A stretch of 64,000 bases of DNA, from the NCBI RefSeq assembly GCF_020010925.1, contig NZ_JAGJBZ010000002.1, positions 2,170,001 to 2,234,000 of the forward strand. Reading direction: 5' to 3'. The position numbers were made by a program, and so were the translations under genes. The stretch is from Streptomyces griseiscabiei. GTDB lineage: Bacteria; Actinomycetota; Actinomycetes; Streptomycetales; Streptomycetaceae. Shown piece by piece: positions 1 to 9,469 of the stretch (positions are counted from its first letter, which is position 1; each line of letters starts with the position of its first letter). Under the pieces are notes generated by a model, which made no database searches, was not told the origin of the DNA, and saw only the letters and a program-made list of their open reading frames with translations.

Positions 1-1
1 G

Positions 2-586
2 GCCGCCATCAAGGAGGCCAAGAAGCGCGGCTTCCGGGTCACCACCAACTCGACCTTCTTCAACACCGACACCCCGCAGACCATCATCGAGGTCCTCAAC
101 TTCCTGAATGACGACCTCCAGGTCGACGAGATGATGATCTCGCCCGCCTACGCCTACGAGAAGGCGCCCGACCAGGAGCACTTCCTCGGAGTCGAGCAGA
201 CCCGCGAACTGTTCAAGAAGGCCTTCGCCGGGGGCAACCGGCGGCGCTGGCGGCTCAACCACTCGCCCCTGTTCCTCGACTTCCTGGAGGGCCGGGTCGA
301 CTTCCCGTGCACGGCGTGGGCCATTCCCAACTACTCGCTCTTCGGCTGGCAGCGGCCCTGCTATCTGATGAGCGACGGGTACGTCACCACGTACCGGGAG
401 CTGATCGAGGACACCGACTGGAACGCGTACGGCCGGGGCAAGGACCCGCGCTGCGCCAACTGCATGGCGCACTGCGGCTACGAACCGACCGCCGTCCTCG
501 CCACCATGGGATCGCTGAAGGAGTCCCTGCGCGCCCTGCGCGAGACCGTGTCCGGGAACCAGGCGAACCACGGGAACCAGGGGTGA
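2..586 (+). CDS. hpnH: Adenosyl-hopene transferase HpnH, C-terminal part (5' end outside window)
   Basis: Last ~194 residues of a radical-SAM enzyme that links a 5'-deoxyadenosyl group to diploptene, the first step of C35 hopanoid side-chain synthesis. The frame is open from base 2, so the gene begins upstream; the radical-SAM CxxxCxxC motif is not in view. Visible family features are [12 protein letters not shown] near the left edge, the [15 protein letters not shown] stretch and a late cysteine cluster ([12 protein letters not shown]) around bases 451-488. The stop falls 4 nt before the ispG ATG, so the two are one transcription unit. Identification rests on these stretches plus the ispG-dxs-aminotransferase context, which is the known streptomycete hopanoid arrangement. 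Confidence 0.93.
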   Translation, partial: AAIKEAKKRGFRVTTNSTFFNTDTPQTIIEVLNFLNDDLQVDEMMISPAYAYEKAPDQEHFLGVEQTRELFKKAFAGGNRRRWRLNHSPLFLDFLEGRVDFPCTAWAIPNYSLFGWQRPCYLMSDGYVTTYRELIEDTDWNAYGRGKDPRCANCMAHCGYEPTAVLATMGSLKESLRALRETVSGNQANHGNQG

Positions 587-590
587 TGTG

Positions 591-1748
591 ATGACCGCCG
601 TATCGCTGGGCGTCCCCGAGCTGCCCGCCCGACCGATCGCGGAGCGCCGTCACTCACGGCGTATCCACGTCGGCGCGGTGGCCGTGGGGGGCGGGGCCCC
701 GGTGTCGGTGCAGTCGATGACGACGACCCGGACGTCGGACGTCGGCGCCACCCTGCAGCAGATCGCCGAACTCACCGCCTCCGGCTGCCAGATCGTCCGC
801 GTCGCCTGCCCCACGCAGGACGACGCGGACGCCCTCGCCACCATCGCCCGCAAGTCGCAGATCCCGGTGATCGCGGACATCCACTTCCAGCCGAAGTACG
901 TGTTCGCGGCGATCGAGGCGGGGTGCGCCGGGGTACGGGTGAACCCCGGCAACATCAAGCAGTTCGACGACAAGGTCAAGGAGATCGCGCGGGCGGCGAA
1001 GGACCACGGGACCCCGATCCGGATCGGGGTCAACGCGGGCTCGCTCGACCGGCGGCTGCTGCAGAAGTACGGCAAGGCCACGCCCGAGGCGCTGGTGGAG
1101 TCCGCGCTGTGGGAGTCCTCGCTGTTCGAGGAGCACGACTTCCGGGACATCAAGATCTCGGTCAAGCACAACGACCCGGTCGTGATGATCGAGGCCTACC
1201 GGCAGCTCGCCGCCCGGTGCGACTACCCGCTGCACCTGGGTGTGACCGAGGCCGGTCCCGCCTTCCAGGGGACCATCAAGTCCGCCGTGGCCTTCGGGGC
1301 GCTGCTCAGCGAGGGGATCGGCGACACGATCCGGGTCTCGCTGAGCGCCCCGCCGGTCGAGGAGATCAAGGTCGGCATCCAGATCCTGGAGTCGCTGAAC
1401 CTGCGGCAGCGGCGGCTGGAGATCGTCTCCTGCCCCTCGTGCGGGCGGGCGCAGGTCGATGTGTACCGGCTCGCGGACGAGGTCAGCGCCGGTCTGGAGG
1501 GCATGGAGGTGCCGTTGCGGGTGGCCGTCATGGGCTGCGTCGTCAACGGGCCCGGGGAGGCGCGGGAGGCGGACCTGGGGGTCGCCTCCGGCAACGGGAA
1601 GGGGCAGATCTTCGTGAAGGGCGAGGTCATCAAGACCGTGCCCGAGTCGAAGATCGTGGAGACCCTCATCGAGGAGGCGATGAAGATCGCCGAGCGGATG
1701 GAACGGGACGGCGTCGCGTCGGGGGAACCGGCGGTCACCGTGAGCTGA
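591..1748 (+). CDS. ispG: 4-hydroxy-3-methylbut-2-enyl diphosphate synthase (IspG/GcpE)
   Basis: Penultimate step of the MEP isoprenoid pathway: reductive ring opening of methylerythritol cyclodiphosphate to HMBPP by a [4Fe-4S] enzyme. About 385 residues, normal for the actinobacterial two-domain form. The N-terminal TIM barrel carries VSVQSMTTT and GVRVNPGNI; the C-terminal cluster domain has the cysteine pair SCPSCGR (about residues 281 and 284) and the third cysteine in [10 protein letters not shown] (about 315). An in-frame GTG at 588 directly precedes the ATG, so the true start could be 588 or 591. It follows hpnH with almost no gap. Streptomycetes usually have a second, housekeeping ispG; this copy is presumably dedicated to hopanoid precursor supply (inference). 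Confidence 0.96.
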   Translation: MTAVSLGVPELPARPIAERRHSRRIHVGAVAVGGGAPVSVQSMTTTRTSDVGATLQQIAELTASGCQIVRVACPTQDDADALATIARKSQIPVIADIHFQPKYVFAAIEAGCAGVRVNPGNIKQFDDKVKEIARAAKDHGTPIRIGVNAGSLDRRLLQKYGKATPEALVESALWESSLFEEHDFRDIKISVKHNDPVVMIEAYRQLAARCDYPLHLGVTEAGPAFQGTIKSAVAFGALLSEGIGDTIRVSLSAPPVEEIKVGIQILESLNLRQRRLEIVSCPSCGRAQVDVYRLADEVSAGLEGMEVPLRVAVMGCVVNGPGEAREADLGVASGNGKGQIFVKGEVIKTVPESKIVETLIEEAMKIAERMERDGVASGEPAVTVS

Positions 1749-1788
1749 CAACACGGGCTGAGAAGCACGGATCGAGAGGGGGCCCGAC

Positions 1789-3765
1789 GTGACGATTCTG
1801 GAGAGCATCCGGCAACCGCGCGACCTGAAGGCGCTGACCGAGGCGGAACTCGGTGAACTGGCCGAAGAAATCCGGGAGTTCCTGGTGCACGCGGTCGCCA
1901 GGACCGGTGGTCACCTGGGACCCAACCTGGGGGTGGTGGAACTGACCGTCGCCCTCCACCGGGTCTTCGAGTCACCCGTCGACCGCATCGTCTGGGACAC
2001 CGGGCACCAGAGCTATGTGCACAAGCTGCTGACCGGACGGCAGGACTTCTCCAAACTGCGCGGCAAGGGCGGCCTGTCCGGCTATCCCTCGCGCGAGGAG
2101 TCCGAGCACGACATCGTCGAGAACAGCCACGCCTCCACGGCCCTCGGCTGGGCGGACGGCCTCGCCAAGGCCCGGCAGGTGCAGGGGGAGAAGGGCCATG
2201 TCGTCGCGGTCATCGGCGACGGCGCCCTGACCGGCGGTATGGCCTGGGAGGCCCTCAACAACATCGCGGCGGCCAAGGACCGGCCGCTGATCATCGTCGT
2301 CAACGACAACGAACGCTCCTACTCGCCCACCATCGGCGGCCTCGCCAACCACCTCGCGACCCTGCGGACCACCGACGGCTACGAGCAGTTCCTCGCCTGG
2401 GGCAAGGACGTCCTGCTGCGCACCCCGATCGTCGGCAAGGAGGTCTACGAGGCGCTGCACGGGGCGAAGAAGGGCTTCAAGGACGCCTTCGCACCCCAGG
2501 GGATGTTCGAGGACCTGGGGCTCAAGTACGTGGGTCCGATCGACGGACACGACATCAAGGCCGTCGAGTCCGCGCTGCGCCGCGCCAAGCGCTTCCACGG
2601 GCCCGTCCTCGTGCACTGCCTGACGCAGAAGGGGCGGGGGTACGAGCCGGCGCTCGCCAACGAGGAGGACCACTTCCACACCGTCGGTGTGATGGACCCG
2701 CTGACCTGCGAGCCGCTCACCCCCGCCGGCGGACCGTCCTGGACGTCGGTCTTCGGCGACGAGATCGTCCGGATCGGCGACGAGCGCGAGGACGTCGTGG
2801 CGATCACGGCGGCCATGCTGCACCCCGTCGGGCTCGGCAGGTTCGCGGAGAAGTTCCCCGACCGGGTGTGGGACGTCGGCATCGCCGAGCAGCACGCGGC
2901 GGTCTCGGCGGCCGGGCTCGCGACGGGCGGGCTGCATCCGGTGGTGGCGGTCTACGCGACCTTCCTCAACCGGGCCTTCGACCAGCTGCTGATGGATGTG
3001 GCGCTGCACCGGTGCGGGGTCACCTTCGTCCTGGACCGGGCCGGAGTGACCGGCGTCGACGGCGCCTCGCACAACGGCATGTGGGACCTGTCCGTCCTCC
3101 AGGTCGTGCCGGGGCTGCGGATCGCCGCGCCGCGCGACGCCGAGCAGTTGCGGACGCAGCTGCGGGAGGCGGTCGCCGTGGACGACGCCCCGACACTGAT
3201 CCGCTTCCCGAAGGAGTCCGTGGGGCCGGAGATCCCGGCCCTGGACCGGGTGGGCGGCATGGACGTCCTGCACCGTTCCCCGACCGCGAAGGCCCCGGAC
3301 GGCCCGTCGGTGCTGCTGGTCGCCGTCGGTGTGATGGCGTCCGTGTGCCTCCAGGCCGCGGAGCTGCTGGAGAGCCGGGGCATCGGCTGCACCGTCGTCG
3401 ACCCCCGCTGGGTCAAACCGGTCGACCCGGCGCTGCCCTGGCTCGCCGACGAACACCGGCTGGTGGCCGTCGTGGAGGACAACAGCCGCGCGGCCGGGGT
3501 CGGTTCGGCGGTCGCCCTCGCGCTGGGGGACGCCGAGGTCGACGTGCCCGTACGGCGGTTCGGCATCCCGGAGCAGTTCCTCGCGCATGCCAAGCGCGGG
3601 GAGGTGCTGGCCGACATAGGGCTGACGCCGGTCGAGATCGCCGGGCGGATCAGCGCCTCACTGGCCGCCCGGGACGACTTCGCCAAGGGCGACCCGAAGG
3701 GGGAATCGAAGGAGGAATCGAAGGGGGACCCGTCCCAGGCCGAGCCCGCCGAGGAGAAACCGTAG
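1789..3765 (+). CDS. dxs: 1-deoxy-D-xylulose-5-phosphate synthase (Dxs)
   Basis: Thiamine-diphosphate enzyme that condenses pyruvate with glyceraldehyde-3-phosphate, the entry step of the MEP pathway. 658 residues. The TPP/Mg motif runs from GDGALTGG (about residues 143-150) to the downstream NDN; the pyrimidine-domain catalytic glutamate is in [14 protein letters not shown], and the transketolase C-domain follows. GTG start at 1789, preceded by GAGAGGG. The last ~25 residues are a hydrophilic repeat ([14 protein letters not shown]) beyond the usual family end, likely a disordered tail. The stop TAG abuts the ATG of the next gene with no spacer, indicating translational coupling. Probably the cluster-specific paralogue of a housekeeping dxs elsewhere. 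Confidence 0.96.
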   Translation: MTILESIRQPRDLKALTEAELGELAEEIREFLVHAVARTGGHLGPNLGVVELTVALHRVFESPVDRIVWDTGHQSYVHKLLTGRQDFSKLRGKGGLSGYPSREESEHDIVENSHASTALGWADGLAKARQVQGEKGHVVAVIGDGALTGGMAWEALNNIAAAKDRPLIIVVNDNERSYSPTIGGLANHLATLRTTDGYEQFLAWGKDVLLRTPIVGKEVYEALHGAKKGFKDAFAPQGMFEDLGLKYVGPIDGHDIKAVESALRRAKRFHGPVLVHCLTQKGRGYEPALANEEDHFHTVGVMDPLTCEPLTPAGGPSWTSVFGDEIVRIGDEREDVVAITAAMLHPVGLGRFAEKFPDRVWDVGIAEQHAAVSAAGLATGGLHPVVAVYATFLNRAFDQLLMDVALHRCGVTFVLDRAGVTGVDGASHNGMWDLSVLQVVPGLRIAAPRDAEQLRTQLREAVAVDDAPTLIRFPKESVGPEIPALDRVGGMDVLHRSPTAKAPDGPSVLLVAVGVMASVCLQAAELLESRGIGCTVVDPRWVKPVDPALPWLADEHRLVAVVEDNSRAAGVGSAVALALGDAEVDVPVRRFGIPEQFLAHAKRGEVLADIGLTPVEIAGRISASLAARDDFAKGDPKGESKEESKGDPSQAEPAEEKP

Positions 3766-5184
3766 ATGACCACCGTGGAACCCGCCGTCGGCGCCGGGGA
3801 GACCGGGGAGTTCGACCTCGGCAGACTCCTGGCCGAGCGCGGCGCCGAGCGCTATGAGCTCCATGCCCGGCACCTCAACCACCAACTCCCGCGCATGCTG
3901 CACACCATCGGCTTCGACAAGGTCTACGAGCGGGCCGAGGGCGCGTACTTCTGGGACGCGGACGGCAACGACTACCTGGACATGCTCGCCGGGTTCGGGG
4001 TGATGGGGCTCGGCCGCCACCACCCCGTGGTCCGCAAGGCGCTGCACGACGTGCTCGACGCCCAGCTCGCCGACCTCACCCGCTTCGACTGCCAGCCGCT
4101 GCCCGGACTGCTCGCCGAGAAGCTGCTCGCCCACAGTCCGCACCTGGACCGGGTGTTCTTCGGCAACAGCGGGACCGAGGCCGTCGAGACCGCCCTGAAG
4201 TTCGCCCGGTACGCCACCGGCCGACCGCGCGTCCTCTACTGCGACCACGCCTTCCACGGGCTCACCACCGGCTCGCTCTCGGTGAACGGGGAGGACGGCT
4301 TCCGGGACGGCTTCGCCCCGCTGCTGCCCGACACGGCCGTACCGCTCGGTGATCTCGAAGCCCTGGCACAGGAGTTGAAGAAGGGAGATGTCGCCGCCCT
4401 GGTCGTCGAGCCCATCCAGGGCAAGGGTGTGCACGAGGCGCCGCCCGGCTATCTGCGCGCCGCCCAGGAACTGCTGCACCGGCACAAGGCGCTGCTGATC
4501 GTCGACGAGGTGCAGACCGGCCTCGGGCGGACCGGGGACTTCTACGCCTACCAGCACGAGGACGGCGTGGAGCCGGACCTCGTCTGTGTGGCGAAGGCGC
4601 TCTCCGGCGGCTATGTCCCGGTCGGCGCGACCCTCGGCAAGGAGTGGATCTTCAAGAAGGTCTACTCGTCCATGGACCGCGTCCTCGTCCACTCGGCGAG
4701 CTTCGGCTCCAACGCCCAGGCCATGGCCGCCGGGCTCGCCGTCCTCGCGGTCATGGAGCGGGAACGGACCGTGGCCGGGGCGCGGGCCACGGGGGAACTG
4801 CTGAAGAGCCGGCTCACGGCGCTCATCGACAAGTACGAGCTGCTCAGCGACGTACGCGGCCGGGGGCTGATGATCGGCATCGAGTTCGGCCGCCCCAAGT
4901 CACTGAAGCTGCGCGGCCGTTGGACGATGCTCCAGGCGGCCCGCAAAGGGCTCTTCGCACAGATGGTGGTCGTACCGCTGCTGCAACGCCACCGCATCCT
5001 CACCCAGGTCTCCGGGGACCATCTGGAGGTGATCAAGCTGATCCCGCCGCTGGTCGTCGGGGAGCGGGAGGTGGACCGGTTCGTGGCGGCCTTCACCGAG
5101 GTGATGGACGACGCGCACAGCGGGGGCGGACTGATGTGGGACTTCGGGAAGACGCTGGTGAAGCAGGCGGTCGCCCACCGTTAG
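3766..5184 (+). CDS. hpnO: HpnO-type PLP aminotransferase of the hopanoid cluster
   Basis: Class-III (ornithine/acetylornithine-type) aminotransferase, 472 residues. PLP motifs are FGNSGTEAVETALKFAR, CDHAFHGLTTGSLS, the cofactor-binding VDEVQTGLGRTG and the Schiff-base lysine in VAKALSGG (about K277). In this neighbourhood it is expected to aminate the hopanoid side chain at C35, giving aminobacteriohopanetriol; that assignment comes from the cluster, not from the motifs, which would fit several substrates. It starts on the base after the dxs stop and is followed by a ~100-bp gap with tandem palindromes, so it is probably the last gene of the transcript begun upstream. The N-terminal ~40 residues are an extension relative to plain ornithine aminotransferases. 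Confidence 0.85.
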   Translation: MTTVEPAVGAGETGEFDLGRLLAERGAERYELHARHLNHQLPRMLHTIGFDKVYERAEGAYFWDADGNDYLDMLAGFGVMGLGRHHPVVRKALHDVLDAQLADLTRFDCQPLPGLLAEKLLAHSPHLDRVFFGNSGTEAVETALKFARYATGRPRVLYCDHAFHGLTTGSLSVNGEDGFRDGFAPLLPDTAVPLGDLEALAQELKKGDVAALVVEPIQGKGVHEAPPGYLRAAQELLHRHKALLIVDEVQTGLGRTGDFYAYQHEDGVEPDLVCVAKALSGGYVPVGATLGKEWIFKKVYSSMDRVLVHSASFGSNAQAMAAGLAVLAVMERERTVAGARATGELLKSRLTALIDKYELLSDVRGRGLMIGIEFGRPKSLKLRGRWTMLQAARKGLFAQMVVVPLLQRHRILTQVSGDHLEVIKLIPPLVVGEREVDRFVAAFTEVMDDAHSGGGLMWDFGKTLVKQAVAHR

Positions 5185-5225
5185 CGGCCTCCACGACCGC
5201 GCGGGCACGGGACGGCTTCGCCGGC

Positions 5226-5262
5226 TTTGCCTCTGAGGCAAGAAATTTGCCGCAGAGGCAAA
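5226..5262. promoter_or_regulatory. Two tandem TTTGCC-N5-GGCAA(A) palindromes, probable operator of the cupin regulator
   Basis: TTTGCC-TCTGA-GGCAA (5226-5241) and TTTGCC-GCAGA-GGCAAA (5246-5262) start exactly 20 bp apart, so two dimers would sit on the same DNA face. They lie 20 bp before the ATG of the helix-turn-helix/cupin gene, a placement typical of autoregulation. The palindromes are directly visible; the assignment to the adjacent regulator is inference. Confidence 0.7.
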
Positions 5263-5281
5263 GCTCCGGCTGAATGGGGTC

Positions 5282-5914
5282 ATGACCCCCTCCGAGGGTA
5301 CGCACCCTTCCGAGCCTCCGGCGGACCAGGCCCTGCCCGCCGTCGCCCCGCAGCTGCGGGCCCTGCGCCGCCGGGCCGCCCTCACCCTGGAGGCCGCGGC
5401 CCGCGCCGCCGCGCTCTCGCCCGCCCACCTCTCCCGGCTGGAGACCGGGCAGCGCCAGCCCTCGCTGCCGATGCTGCTCGCGCTGGCCCGTGTCTACGGC
5501 ACGACCGTCTCGGAGCTGCTCGGCGAGACCGTCGCCGAGCGGGACGCCGTACTGCGCGCGCCCGACATGGAACCCACCCGGGCCGGCGGCTGGACCTACT
5601 GGCAGGCGGGCGCGTCCGGGCGCGGGATGCAGGCGCTGCGGGTCCATGTGCCGCACGGCTCGCAGGGCGACATCGTGCGGGTGCACCCCGGTGAGGAGTG
5701 GCTCTACGTCCTCAAGGGGCGGCTGCGGCTGCGCCTCGGGGACACCGCGCATCTGCTGGCGCCCGGGGACAGCGCGCACTTCGACTCGCTGACCCCGCAC
5801 CGCATCGCCGCCGCCGATCACGACGGCGCCGATCTCCTGTTCGTCCACACCCTGCTGCAGAGCCCGGCCGCCGCGCTGTGCCTCGGGCCGATCACCCCCG
5901 GAGAGACCCCATGA
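5282..5914 (+). CDS. XRE-family regulator with C-terminal cupin domain
   Basis: 210 residues. An N-terminal helix-turn-helix of the lambda-repressor/HTH_3 type (LRRRAALTLEAAARAAALSPAHLSRLETGQRQPSLPM in short form, about residues 20-60) is followed by a cupin_2 beta-barrel (about residues 125-200) containing VHPGEEWLYVLKGRLRLRLGD and HFDSLTPHRI. Such proteins usually sense a small ligand in the cupin and repress their own or neighbouring genes. The two tandem palindromes just upstream are the likely binding site. An equivalent gene sits after the aminotransferase in other streptomycete hopanoid clusters, so control of that cluster is a reasonable guess. The stop overlaps the next ATG (ATGA). 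Confidence 0.88.
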   Translation: MTPSEGTHPSEPPADQALPAVAPQLRALRRRAALTLEAAARAAALSPAHLSRLETGQRQPSLPMLLALARVYGTTVSELLGETVAERDAVLRAPDMEPTRAGGWTYWQAGASGRGMQALRVHVPHGSQGDIVRVHPGEEWLYVLKGRLRLRLGDTAHLLAPGDSAHFDSLTPHRIAAADHDGADLLFVHTLLQSPAAALCLGPITPGETP

Positions 5915-6033
5915 CCGACCTGGAAGAGAAGTTCCCCCGCGCCCTGTGGGTACGGCTCATCATCTACATCGCGGTCGGCCATGTCTTCGCGGCCTTCATC
6001 TATCTGCTGTTCGAGCTGGGAGCCAAGCAGTAG
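5911..6033 (+). CDS. Small membrane peptide of the hopanoid cluster (40 aa)
   Basis: Forty residues, with an acidic/basic start (MTDLEEKFPRALWVRL) followed by a single hydrophobic helix (IIYIAVGHVFAAFIYLLFEL) and a short GAKQ tail. The ATG overlaps the stop of the cupin regulator as ATGA, which makes translational coupling very likely and supports a gene of this size. Streptomycetes carry a small hydrophobic protein at this position in the hopanoid locus. No catalytic motif is visible. It could be a membrane anchor or chaperone for hopanoid enzymes, but nothing in the sequence shows this. Confidence 0.8.
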   Translation: MTDLEEKFPRALWVRLIIYIAVGHVFAAFIYLLFELGAKQ

Positions 6034-6079
6034 CGGAGCGGTGGCCGAGCGGGGGAGCGGCGGCGGGTCGGCCGCCGGG

Positions 6080-6877
6080 TCAGTCGAGGAGGCGCTCGCG
6101 CAGACGCTCCCGGGTCTGCGGGGTGACCTTCAGGCCCTGCTCCAGATAGGTGTCCACGTCGCCCCAGGTCTCGTCGACGGTGTCGAAGGCCGCCTGCAGG
6201 TACTCGGCGCGGGCGTCGAAGAGCGGGCTCAGCAGCTCCATGACCTCGGGGGAGTAGGCGCTCGCGGCGCTGCTGGTGCGGTGCACCTTGTAGCGGCGGT
6301 GCTTGGCGTTCGACTCCAGATAGTCGGCGACGATCGCCTCGCGCTCCACGCCCAGGGCCAGAAGGGTCACCGCGACGGAGAGGCCCGCGCGGTCCTTGCC
6401 CGCCGCGCAGTGCATCAGCGCGGGCACGCTGTCCTCGGCCAGCGCGTGCAGCACCCGGGAGTGCTCGGCCGTGCGGTCCTTGATGATCCGCCGGTAGGAG
6501 GCGATCATCCGGCCCGCCCCCTTGCCGTCGTCCAGCAGCTCCCGCAGCTGGTCCAGGTCGCCGTCGCGGACCATCTTCCAGAACTCGGCGCCGTCCGCCG
6601 GGTCGCTCAGCGGCAGGTTCACATTGAGGACGCCGGGCAGCCCGACGTCCGGGCCCTCCAGCTTCTGGTCGGCCGCGTTGCGGAAGTCGAAGACCGTGTG
6701 CAGGCCCAGCGAGGCCAGGAACGCCGCGTCCTCGTCGGTCGCGTGTGCCAGGTGGCCGCTGCGGAACAGCACTCCGTGACGCACCCGGCGGCCGTCCACG
6801 GTCGGCAGACCGCCCACGTCCCGGAAATTACGCACTCCGGTCAGCTCGGGCTCGGTCGACGGGATCTGCTGCGTCAC
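6080..6877 (-). CDS. Tyrosine-protein phosphatase (PtpB/DUF tyrosine phosphatase_3 type)
   Basis: 265 residues. The dual-specificity/PtpB-like phosphatase signature HCAAGKDRAG gives the C-x5-R catalytic loop (Cys about residue 157), preceded by the N-terminal NFRDVGG motif that defines this atypical family. GTG start at 6877 is chosen because GGAGGG lies 7 nt upstream; a longer in-frame extension to 7111 runs through the DnaA-box region and lacks family similarity. The substrate cannot be told from sequence; relatives act on phosphotyrosine and sometimes phosphoinositides. It is transcribed convergently with the hopanoid operon and divergently from the alpha-galactosidase. Confidence 0.9.
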   Translation of the reverse strand: MTQQIPSTEPELTGVRNFRDVGGLPTVDGRRVRHGVLFRSGHLAHATDEDAAFLASLGLHTVFDFRNAADQKLEGPDVGLPGVLNVNLPLSDPADGAEFWKMVRDGDLDQLRELLDDGKGAGRMIASYRRIIKDRTAEHSRVLHALAEDSVPALMHCAAGKDRAGLSVAVTLLALGVEREAIVADYLESNAKHRRYKVHRTSSAASAYSPEVMELLSPLFDARAEYLQAAFDTVDETWGDVDTYLEQGLKVTPQTRERLRERLLD

Positions 6878-6981
6878 GGGGGCTCCCTCCCATCCGGCCG
6901 CCGGCGCCGGGCGCCGACGGGCACGCACTCGGCACCGAGGCGCGCCCTCGACGATACGACATGGGTGCGTACGCCAATGAG

Positions 6982-7058
6982 TTGTCCACAGGGGGATGCG
7001 AGAGGCCCGGAGCGGTTGTCCACAGGCGGCTCGGCCGACGCGGCGGCGGTTGTCCACA
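6982..7058 (+). promoter_or_regulatory. Three DnaA-box-like TTGTCCACA sites, exactly 34 bp apart
   Basis: TTGTCCACA occurs at 6982-6990, 7016-7024 and 7050-7058, all in the same orientation and all followed by GG. The 9-mer is identical to the preferred streptomycete DnaA box. Start-to-start spacing is 34 bp in both intervals. The cluster sits in the divergent region between the phosphatase and alpha-galactosidase genes. The sites are seen directly; DnaA binding is inference from the match, and a different regulator recognising this repeat is possible. Confidence 0.7.
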
Positions 7059-7134
7059 GGCGCCGCCGCGCGTCCGCGACGACCTGCGATGATGTTGAAG
7101 CCCGATCGCACCTGTTCGAATCTGTGGGGGCTTG

Positions 7135-9210
7135 ATGTTGGAAATCGGCGCAGACGGCCGGACGTGGCTTCTCACCGGGCCCAGGAGCAGTTATGCCCTG
7201 CGGCTCACGGAGGACGACGAGCTGCTGCACCTGCACTGGGGTCCCCGGATCGCGCTCGCCGACGCCGAGGAGCTGGCCGCCCGGCAGCAGCTGGCGTACT
7301 GGCCGTTCGAGGCCCCGGTCGACGGTCACGAGGAGTATCCCGTCGAGGGCGGCCCCCGCTTCACCCGTCCCGCGCTCTCCGTGCGCACGGACGAGCGGCG
7401 CGGCACCGAGTGGACCTTCCGGGGGCACGAGGCCGACGGCGACGAGCTGCGGCTGCGGTTCGGTGACGACGGACTCGGGATCACCCTGCACTACCGGATG
7501 CGCGACGACGTGGTCGAGCGCTGGGTGACCCTGGCCAACGACGGGCCGGCGGTGGAGCTGCTGCGGGCCGACTCGGCGACCTGGACGCTGCCGCCGCGCG
7601 CGGAGGAGTCCTGGCGCCTCTCCCAGCTGCACGGGCGGTGGGCGGCCGAGTCCCGGCTCGTGCGCGGCGACCTCACCTACGGCGAGAAGGTCATCGGCAG
7701 CCGGCGCGGCCACACCGGGCACCAGCACCTGCCCTGGGTCGCCCTGGACACCGACGCCACCGAGGAACGCGGCGAGGTCTACGGCTGCGCCCTCGGCTGG
7801 TCGGGGTCCTGGCGGATCGCCGTCGCCCAACTCCCGGACGCCCGTGTGCAGATCACCGGCGGCGCCGGTTACGACGAGTCCGGGCTGCTGAGGCTGGAGA
7901 CGGGGGAGACGTTCACCACGCCCGTCTTCGCCGGCCTGTGGAGCGACGGCGGCTTCGGCGGGGCCAGCCGCGCCTGGCACGCCTACCAGCGGGCGTACGT
8001 CATCCCGGACGCGGAGCAGGACCGGCCGGTGCTCTTCAACTCCTGGGAGGCCACCGAGTTCGACATCTCGGAGGACCAGCAGGGGACGCTGGCGCGGGCG
8101 GCGGCGGCCATCGGGGTCGTGCTGTTCGTGGTGGACGACGGCTGGTTCGGGGCGCGGACCAGCGACCGGGCCGGGCTCGGCGACTGGGCGCCCAATCCGG
8201 ACCGCTTCCCGAAGGGGCTGAAGCCGCTCGCCGACTATGTGCACGCCCTCGGGATGCAGTTCGGTATCTGGGTCGAGCCGGAAATGGTCAACCCGGACAG
8301 CGAGCTGTACCGGGCACACCCCGAATGGGCACAGTTCCAACCGGGACGAAAGCGGACGGAGCTGCGTAATCAGCTCGTTCTCAACCTCGCCCGCGAGGAT
8401 GTTCAGGAATACCTCTGGGAGCGGCTCGACGCGCTGCTGTCCAGCGCGCCGATCGACTACGTGAAATGGGACTTCAATCGCTGCTTCACCGATGCCGGCT
8501 GGCCCGGAGAGCCGTATCCGCAGAAGCTGTGGGTCGAGCATGTGCGTGCCTTCTACGCGCTGCTGGACCGGCTGCGGGCCGCGCACCCGGGGGTGGCGTT
8601 CGAGTCGTGCTCGGGCGGCGGCGGCCGGATCGACCTCGGGGTCATGGCGCGGACCGACCAGGTGTGGACCTCCGACAACACCGACCCGCTGGACCGGCTC
8701 GCCATCCAGCACGGCTTCAGCCAGGTCCACCCGGCGCGGGCCATGGCCGCCTGGGTCACGGACAGCCCGAACAACCAGCTCAACGGCCGGGTCAGCTCGC
8801 TGCGGTTCCGCTTCGTCAGTGCCATGGCCGGGGTGCTCGGGGTCGGCGGCGACCTCACCCGGTGGTCCGAGGAGGAGCTGGCCGAGGCGCGCGGCTGGGT
8901 CGGGCTGTACAAGGAGATCCGGCCGGTCGTGCAGCGCGGCGACCTCTACCGGCTGCGGCCCCCGGCGGGCGGGCTGAGCGCCGTGGAGTACGTCCACGGG
9001 GACGAGGTCGTCATCCTCGCCTGGCTCCAGGCCCAGCACTACGGCGAGCCGCTCGCCCCGCTCCGGCTGCGTGGACTCGACCCGGAGGGCACGTACGAAT
9101 GCCGCGAAACGGGCGAAGTGTACCGAGGGGCGGTGCTGTTGCATCACGGGTTGCGGACGGGACTGCGGGGCGACTTCGATGCGGCAGTTATCCGCCTGCG
9201 TCGCACTTGA
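7135..9210 (+). CDS. Alpha-galactosidase, glycoside hydrolase family 36
   Basis: 691 residues, no signal peptide, so probably cytoplasmic hydrolysis of imported alpha-galactosides such as melibiose or raffinose fragments. An N-terminal beta-supersandwich (about residues 1-300) precedes the (beta/alpha)8 barrel with VVDDGWFG and FGIWVEPEMVNPDSELY. The family nucleophile is the Asp in VKWDFNR (about D446) and the acid/base is the Asp in WTSDNTDP (about D514), with SCSGGGGRIDLG between them. ATG at 7135 is preceded by GGGGG; an in-frame TTG directly before it (7132) is less likely. No sugar transporter is adjacent, so the natural substrate is not indicated by context. Confidence 0.95.
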   Translation: MLEIGADGRTWLLTGPRSSYALRLTEDDELLHLHWGPRIALADAEELAARQQLAYWPFEAPVDGHEEYPVEGGPRFTRPALSVRTDERRGTEWTFRGHEADGDELRLRFGDDGLGITLHYRMRDDVVERWVTLANDGPAVELLRADSATWTLPPRAEESWRLSQLHGRWAAESRLVRGDLTYGEKVIGSRRGHTGHQHLPWVALDTDATEERGEVYGCALGWSGSWRIAVAQLPDARVQITGGAGYDESGLLRLETGETFTTPVFAGLWSDGGFGGASRAWHAYQRAYVIPDAEQDRPVLFNSWEATEFDISEDQQGTLARAAAAIGVVLFVVDDGWFGARTSDRAGLGDWAPNPDRFPKGLKPLADYVHALGMQFGIWVEPEMVNPDSELYRAHPEWAQFQPGRKRTELRNQLVLNLAREDVQEYLWERLDALLSSAPIDYVKWDFNRCFTDAGWPGEPYPQKLWVEHVRAFYALLDRLRAAHPGVAFESCSGGGGRIDLGVMARTDQVWTSDNTDPLDRLAIQHGFSQVHPARAMAAWVTDSPNNQLNGRVSSLRFRFVSAMAGVLGVGGDLTRWSEEELAEARGWVGLYKEIRPVVQRGDLYRLRPPAGGLSAVEYVHGDEVVILAWLQAQHYGEPLAPLRLRGLDPEGTYECRETGEVYRGAVLLHHGLRTGLRGDFDAAVIRLRRT

Positions 9211-9469
9211 GTGAACTGTCCGAAATGCAGCTGTAATTCCAACAAGCCCTGGAATAAAGCCTACTGGGTCGTAGGTGCGTGAGCAGCGTCATATTCGTGA
9301 CGTTCCGTTGCCGCCATGTCCACGTAATCCGGGCGGATTTCCAGGGTGGTTGGAAAAGGGCCAGGATCGGTGATTTACGGAGCGTGATCGTGAATTGATG
9401 TAAGGATCAGGGAGGAAGACGCACAGGAAGTCCCAATGGTTGTCTCTGTGGGCACAAGTCGCTTACGTT
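9211..9469. other. Non-coding stretch upstream of the riboswitch
   Basis: About 260 bases, noticeably more A/T-rich than the surroundings, without an ORF of coding character. It should contain the promoter of the M23 gene. A short inverted repeat, CGTCA-TATTCG-TGACG (9287-9302), is the only structure I can point to. No confident -35/-10 pair. Confidence 0.5.
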
